Below, piece by piece: positions 59,315 to 64,000 of a DNA stretch of 64,000 nucleotides. The DNA is taken from assembly GCA_029876055.1 (NCBI GenBank), contig CM056878.1, forward strand, positions 1,364,001 to 1,428,000. Reading direction: 5' to 3'. The first letter of the stretch is position 1. The number at the start of each line of letters is the position of its first letter. Origin of the DNA: Madurella fahalii. Lineage: Eukaryota; Ascomycota; Sordariomycetes; Sordariales. Under the pieces are notes generated by a model. The model worked only from the letters and a program-made list of their open reading frames with translations. It was not told the origin of the DNA and made no database searches. The translations under genes were made by a program, and so were the position numbers.

Positions 59315-62300
59315 GGCGAGCGTGAGCAAGCCTTTGTATCCAAGGCGAGCAAGACCGTTGATTGTTTGGGACTGGCAGCGAAAATAAGGCGGCTTCAAGA
59401 ACCCCCACACAGCCCAACCTGGCCAGACCTCAGACGCTTTCTCCACTTGGACCGGATCGTCTGCGATTGATTCTCAACGCGTCGCATAGATATGTCTCAT
59501 CGCACTTCTCGCGAACAACGGTGAAATGTCGACATGTCCCCCGAATAGCAGAAGGTATGGAGAGGGGCCAACAGGTGCAGTGGGGTTAAGCAGCCCAGTC
59601 GACGTCGTGCTTCCGAGAATTTCCCAAGTGGTCCGGTACGATGGGTCCTGAGCGGCGTCTCCAAATGTTGATGATGGGGGAAGAGAAATCGGGGAGAGAG
59701 GGGAGGCAAACTGGGGTCGGAAACAGTGGCGTCCCAACGAGCGAGAAGGTGGATCGCTGAGAAAGGGTCTAGCGGAATTGGTCGAGAGAAGCGTTTTCGG
59801 TGATTGAATTGTGGGGTAGCATCCCAGCGTTTTCTGCGCGGGCGATCCAGAGGCCAAGAAGTACCTAGCCCGCCCGGGACAGGGTACCTTTCCGCGACAC
59901 CGAGTCGGCTGTCTGTTGCTACTGCCACAATTGGACGTTTGAATGGGATCCAAGATGTTGTCGAAAACGTCCGGCTGCGGGGACCGCGAGGAAAAGGGAC
60001 GCGGTCTCGGCTCGCTCGCAACGGGGCATGCAGCCAATATACGGCGAGCGGGCGGGAAGAAGCATCGAAGACTGGGGGGAACAGGGAAAGAAGGTTGGCC
60101 TAAATTCCGCGAATGGAGGAAATAGATTGATCACGGGCAGGTTGGTAGGCCCAAAGGAACTTCGCAACTTGAAGCGGGCCGACTCTTGCAATTGCACTTA
60201 TCAAGCGGTCTCCTCCCCTCCCTTACCCCCCCTCCCCCTTCCCTGATTACCCTTACCACGCCAGGCCAGGATTGCAAAGCAGAGCGACGAGAAGAAAAGG
60301 AGACAAGAGGCTGCAGCACTGGACCAGTACGCGCTCCACCCCAGCCTGCACAATATTGTGCAGCTCCAGCAGCAGTGCGCGCTCAGGTGGCCGAATTCTG
60401 TACCATCTCGGGCCCTTGTTCCGCTCTGGGAGCGCAACCCAACCCGCAGCAGCCACTCTTGGGCAACCTCATGCATGCACCTCACATGCGTCAAGCAGAG
60501 ACGTGTTGCGTGCAGCTGAGGCAAGCCACAGCAGCGTCATCCATGGGACACGAGTCCAGTCAACAGGGGAGTCGGGCTTGCTTCAAGCCTCTTCCATGTT
60601 CCCGCATGGCTGCGCCGCGCACGGGCGCCGCTCCATTGCGGAGCATGTACCCTTCTATTTTACCTCATCTTGTGGAGGCAGCGTTTCCATGCTGGAGGCA
60701 GCAGCCTGTGAGCCACGACTTGGGGGGGTGTGTGAGTGGGCTCGTGTGCAGCTTGCAGTGACGGATGTAATTATATGTGCGATGGCAAATTCCGAGAATA
60801 CGCCGGTACGTGATATAGGTACCCCGAGCCAAGGATTGGCTTGTCGACTTTGCATTCATCAGATCTTTCGTTGCGCTCGTGATATCTCCCCGCGCTGCTA
60901 CTGGCCGTTGTACCGAATTACCCCATGGGGCCACATCGACGACACCGCTGCATGTTTTCTTTGCGATACTGTACCGCTTTTCCAAGGCTCCGGCGGGGAT
61001 TGTTCAGTGATCGTCGTCGGGCGGAATGAAGTCTTGATTGTTGCGGGGACCGGAACTAGCCCTCGGGTCGACAAGCCCCGATCAAGGAGCGAGCACGCGG
61101 GACCAAGACATTGGGGCGCGCTAGGGTCGATGACAGTTTTGGAGCGACAAGTGGCGCGGAACCTTCCACCACGATTTCCCTGCGGTAGAATGCTAAGATA
61201 CACCATTGTATCTTGCGGCTGTAATCGTGCCATGCTCTGCAATGCGATGGCCGGAAATCAGTGCGGCTGTCAATTTAAATAGACGTCTGTTTAAAAGAAG
61301 CAAAAGACGAGGAAACGATGCAGGAAACAAATGCAGCAAATGCTGAAAGACAGCAACTGGACATGGTCCAGCCAGTGATCTGTCAGGCCGTTGTCGAAAC
61401 GATCGTGCATCCCTGTCAGAAGCCTGGCGTGGCCGCCACTCCGCTGCAGCACAGTTCGCAGCACGGCTAGCGAGGGCCGTTACGATAGTGCGCCACCACG
61501 GTCGATTTAGGAAGGCCAGAAGTACCTCACACTCTTCTCTTTTGTGCTTTCCAATGGTGAGTCAGCAGGAAGCTGTTCGTTCATCACATCTCTGTAACAA
61601 AGGGAAAAAAAAAAAAAAAAAAAAACCCTTCTATCCAGTCCGCCGACAGTTATTATCCCCGATTGGCCAAGCCGTGCAATGCAAACACTCAATCCTCTCG
61701 GCGTTTTTCTTAGGTACCCCGCCTCCCCACACTCTTGAAGATCTTACGCTTCACTGCCCATGCCATCTTCATGACTAGAGCAATATACAGAAGGCACCGA
61801 AGCCTTCTGCTGCATATTGGCGCCGACGCGATACCCCCTTTACACAGTCGCTAGGCGTCCATCACCGGACCAGTCCCGTTGGCTAGGCAGCTAACAAGGT
61901 CGGACAGCAGCCCACAGCACCGTATCCGGTATTTGAAGTCCAGGTATCACTCGGCGCTTACGGGCCTGGAGTTGCAGTTCGCACTTCGCGCTGTGCTCGC
62001 ATCAGAAAACGGGCGAGGGCCCCGTCACCGGCCTCTCTCGTGGACTGAAAATGGTCAGCAAGACGTTGTGCGACACCGAACCCGGCTGCGCCCAGGACAC
62101 TCAGCCGTCTGTGGAGGGTTACACGGCTCGATTCGATCCGTCCACTTTCCAGCTTCCGAATTGGCATATTGATTCGTCTATCCGATAATTATCCGCGGTT
62201 GGAGGGAAGGGGTGCCTGGCTGTCTTGCATAGACACCGCAGCGCTTCATGCGCTATGCACCCTTTCACTCGAGCACGCCGCGGCCGGGTGGTGGCCGAGG

Positions 62301-64000
62301 TGTTCATCCAGCGCGCCGATTGCTACCCCAGGAATATGTCGTCCAGGGAGGGTTAGTCCGGCCAACGGCTGGATCTTCGGCCCCCCACTGCGACCCCATG
62401 CCGAACCGCTACCACCTCAGATCCTGGATCAACGACTCGGGGGGAGCGGCGATGCGGGAGCTGATCTCAGCGGCCAATGCTGGAGTGCGGTCAAGGAACC
62501 ATCTACAAGGCCGTCTTACCAGTGCTAAGGCTCTCTGTCCTTTTGCCTCTCAACGTGGTCGAAGAGTCGATCTCGACATGACGATTGAAGCTGAGTCGCT
62601 GTCTGATGACCCACTGTCTATCGCGGATGTCTTTTTGATCCGCTCTCCCCCAGTCATGCATCCCGCTCATCCACTTGCAAAGCAACCAGGAACGGCACAT
62701 CGAGTCCCCGATTGAAGCTTGTCTGTCCAATGACAGCCTCGGCGGCCCGCTTGGTGAACTCAACTTTGAAAATGTTCCGCATTCTGGTCGTGTGTGTCTC
62801 TCTGCCCGCCAGCCCGGATCGCTTGTCTCGAGAGACGTCAGAAACATGCCACCTGAGCAAGTCTAGAGCTTTGGGCCCAGTCATGGGGGGTTACGCAGTA
62901 AACGAGCAGGCAGATATCGCCACACCCTGCCGACCCCGTCTCTGGGACAAGTATGACGGCCTTCCTTCTTACTAGGGAATCGTGTGCACTCTATCGGTTC
63001 TGTCAGTTGTGGCGTTCGCCCCCAGAGGTAGACCGGTGGGTTCAGGACCCCCAGTACTGCGCGACTGGAAAGTGTCAGGTCCAGACCACTTTCGCTGTTT
63101 TTGGGAGATTTGGCGGGTTAAATTGAACAGGCTGATCGAGAGACACCGGGTGCAAAGGGGGAGGGGGCTTGCCAAATACCAACCAACCGTCATCGGTCGC
63201 CTGACATCAAAACTGACTAGCGCAGTAAAATGCCTTAATAACCTGGGAAAAGAGACGAAGCTCGCGAGGATCTGGAGCAACTGCTGCCCATAGCACATAA
63301 CCCCCCCCCGCCCCCCTCTCCCTCCTCTCCTTTCTTCTTGCGCTACGTTCATCGGTAGCCAATAGGGTAATAGCCGGGCTACATTCAGAGTTTCGGGTCA
63401 TCGTACCGGTCCTTTGCAAATTGTTGCTGTGCTTAAGCACACCATACCTCCTGTGAGGAGGCATATGCCAATCTGAGATACAAATTGTTGGAGGGATGGA
63501 GCGGGCTAACGGCTTTATTTCCTTTCTCCCTCGCTCTGCATCTGCACGACCATTCGGCCGGCGGCTTGCTTTATTCGGCGGAGGCGCCTACCTCCAAATG
63601 CCACTGCATGTATTTCGCTCATTCTCGCGAGTCTCATTCTGCTTGCCGGTACTTCCGATTCGTGACGCAAGCGAGGTTACGACATTGTAGTAGGAATGCA
63701 ATTGTAGCCTCGCTTAACTTGTGTCTTCATTCTACTGCTCTCTGTCTGTGTTGCGCTCTCCTATCTCCGTGACCTGAGACAGACGTCACCCACTTTTCGC
63801 TTCCCAATTATTCCGAACGTAATGGGTTCTAAACATTAGAGGCATGGATGCGTGGGGGGTGGTATCGATCATAATAATCTCCCATTTGGCCCTTGCGCAA
63901 TGCGCAATGCGAGGGCACGCTTTGATCCGAGCTCTACTACAACACTGAAATAATAGATAGGGATACTCGGCGCCAGATGGAACCGACGGACTGGATTTCA
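59315..64000. other. 4.7-kb upstream region of the Zn cluster gene, no supported gene
   Basis: Likely the promoter and leader of the transcription factor plus undefined sequence to the window edge. It contains an A21 tract (61605-61625), a C-rich stretch (63301-63316), and one long open frame (60272-61282, no ATG near its start) whose Cys/Ser/Arg-rich composition is not protein-like. No tRNA, transposon or conserved domain recognised. Confidence 0.5.
61605..61625 (+). repeat. poly(A) tract, A21
   Basis: Twenty-one consecutive A preceded by AAAGGG. No associated transposon sequence is visible. Confidence 0.9.

Noticed and set aside
60272..61282. A 336-codon open frame on the + strand upstream of the Zn cluster gene
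   Set aside because: It begins without an ATG, its composition is Cys/Ser/Arg/His-rich with few Lys or Glu, it has no recognisable domain, and its codon choice does not match real genes in the window. Probably chance openness in GC-rich DNA.

Overview
The window is nuclear DNA of a filamentous ascomycete. The genes carry many short introns (48-131 bp, one of 223 bp) with GT..AG ends and CTAAC-type branch sites. Codon use is GC-rich with GAG, AAG and ATC preferred, and the conserved proteins look Sordariomycete-like. The gene structures would fit Sordariales/Chaetomiaceae, but that placement is inference. I found no rRNA, tRNA, CRISPR array or intact transposon.

Layout. 0-4.5 kb: a decayed helicase-like relic on the left edge, then an M18 aspartyl aminopeptidase with a mitochondrial-type leader. 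4.5-12.7 kb: an 8.1-kb stretch without a supportable gene, ending at a MED15-like Mediator subunit (12.7-17.3). 18.5-24.8 kb: a Whi5/Nrm1-type G1/S repressor and an NRDE2 RNA-surveillance protein. 26-29 kb: a ClC chloride/proton exchanger. 29.1-33.5 kb: a more AT-rich segment with one orphan ORF. 33.5-37.4 kb: PAF1 and a GT90 (CAP10-like) glycosyltransferase. 38.3-41.1 kb: divergent ribosomal protein genes uS8 and eS12, then a parvulin-type prolyl isomerase. 41.6-48.1 kb: a small unrecognised two-exon gene, a neurochondrin-family gene with an apparent frameshift, and a second ClC transporter. 48.5-55.1 kb: a proline-rich protein (apparent frameshift), TCTP, a Rab5-family GTPase and the ribosome-biogenesis factor KRI1. 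55.9-59.3 kb: a large Zn(II)2Cys6 transcription factor, followed by 4.7 kb of non-coding DNA.

Most of this is conserved housekeeping content: transcription (MED15, PAF1, the Zn cluster factor), ribosome production (uS8, eS12, KRI1, TCTP) and endosome/vacuole function (two ClC proteins, Rab5). I see no cluster of genes forming one new pathway. The best second looks are: two ClC paralogues that differ at the proton-glutamate position (E in one, Q in the other); a small spliced gene at 41.6-41.9 kb; a hidden last exon in the GT90 gene; and two frame breaks in neighbouring genes, both at G/C homopolymers, which points to assembly errors.
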